Source: Lysobacterales bacterium UBA2790 (lineage in GTDB: Bacteria; Pseudomonadota; Gammaproteobacteria; Xanthomonadales; Xanthomonadaceae). Taken from it: DNA of 5,196 nt. A program made the translations under genes and the position numbers. The notes below the pieces were generated by a model. It worked only from the letters and a program-made list of their open reading frames with translations, had not been told where the DNA came from and ran no database searches. Location: contig DEHW01000027.1 in assembly GCA_002352135.1 (NCBI GenBank), positions 855 through 6,050 of the forward strand, written 5' to 3'. Positions 4,998 to 5,196 of the stretch are shown in pieces (within the stretch, counting starts at the first letter, position 1; each line of letters opens with the position of its first letter).

Positions 4998-5196
4998 GGG
5001 GCTCGCGAACCGAGCACGAGTGGATTCATGACTATCTGAATGATCGCTTGGAGCAGGGCGATCTGGACGCTTTCGAAAGGCGATTGATGGAAGATCCACG
5101 ACTACTGGATTCCACCCAGATGGTCATGGCGCTACGAATCGGACTTCGCGAATTGCAGCGACCTGTTCGTTCGGCGTCGAAGGAACTTGTGGCCGG
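4994..5196 (+). CDS. Probable anti-sigma factor, N-terminal part, cut by the right edge
   Basis: Sixty-seven codons are visible, starting at an ATG that overlaps the sigma-factor stop (ATGA, 4994-4997). EWIHDYLNDRLEQGDLDAFE (residues 9-28) followed by RRLMEDPRLLDSTQ (29-42) follows the helical pattern of anti-sigma N-termini: a short helix 'YL.G.L', an acidic-rich turn, then 'FE.hL..dp.l'. In zinc-binding (ZAS) members this second helix carries HxxxCxxC. Here the equivalent positions are Arg, Asp and Leu and there is no cysteine in the visible part, so it would be a non-zinc version. The remainder, including any membrane helix, lies beyond the window. The assignment rests on this pattern and on coupling to the sigma gene; a different regulatory or effector protein remains possible. 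Confidence 0.65.
   Translation, partial: MRGSRTEHEWIHDYLNDRLEQGDLDAFERRLMEDPRLLDSTQMVMALRIGLRELQRPVRSASKELVA

Overview
The window looks like chromosomal core DNA from a GC-rich gammaproteobacterium (GC roughly 60% by eye). It most resembles the Xanthomonadales/Lysobacterales group. The reasons are a 'long' Trm112-like protein without zinc cysteines directly upstream of nadC, a secreted protein with tandem Trp-rich repeats of a kind common in that group and in Burkholderiales, and a CorA with a YGMNFRGMPE motif. This is a family-resemblance judgement from memory, not a search result.

Layout, left to right. Positions 1-201 (minus strand) carry the N-terminal 67 codons of purE, cut by the left edge. 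A 131-bp divergent intergenic region (202-332) follows; it holds a weak candidate promoter and a small dyad. Two tightly packed plus-strand genes come next: a Trm112/YcaR-like protein (333-596) and nadC, quinolinate phosphoribosyltransferase (601-1458), 4 bp apart and probably one transcript. A gene for an exported protein with two tandem Trp-rich repeats and an unrecognised C-terminal domain lies at 1527-3101. It is preceded by a hairpin that overlaps its Shine-Dalgarno sequence and followed by a strong intrinsic terminator (3140-3177). A corA-family Mg2+/Co2+ channel gene (3234-4220) stands alone. At the right end an ECF-type sigma factor gene (4365-4997) overlaps by ATGA the start of a second gene (4994 onward). 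That gene has the helical pattern of an anti-sigma factor N-terminus and is cut by the right edge.

Functionally, purE (purine synthesis) and nadC (NAD synthesis) are both PRPP-linked nucleotide housekeeping genes, divergently arranged. The secreted protein and the CorA are separate transcription units. The sigma/anti-sigma pair is probably the head of an operon whose effector genes lie beyond the window. No mobile element, tRNA, rRNA or CRISPR array was seen.

The most interesting items are: the CCTGA/TCAGG dyads at both ends of the secreted-protein gene, including one that could mask its ribosome binding site; the tandem-domain secreted protein itself; and the sigma/putative anti-sigma pair, with an atypical sigma-4 helix-turn-helix and no zinc ligands in the visible anti-sigma region. 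I did not find convincing evidence of a wholly new system inside the window.
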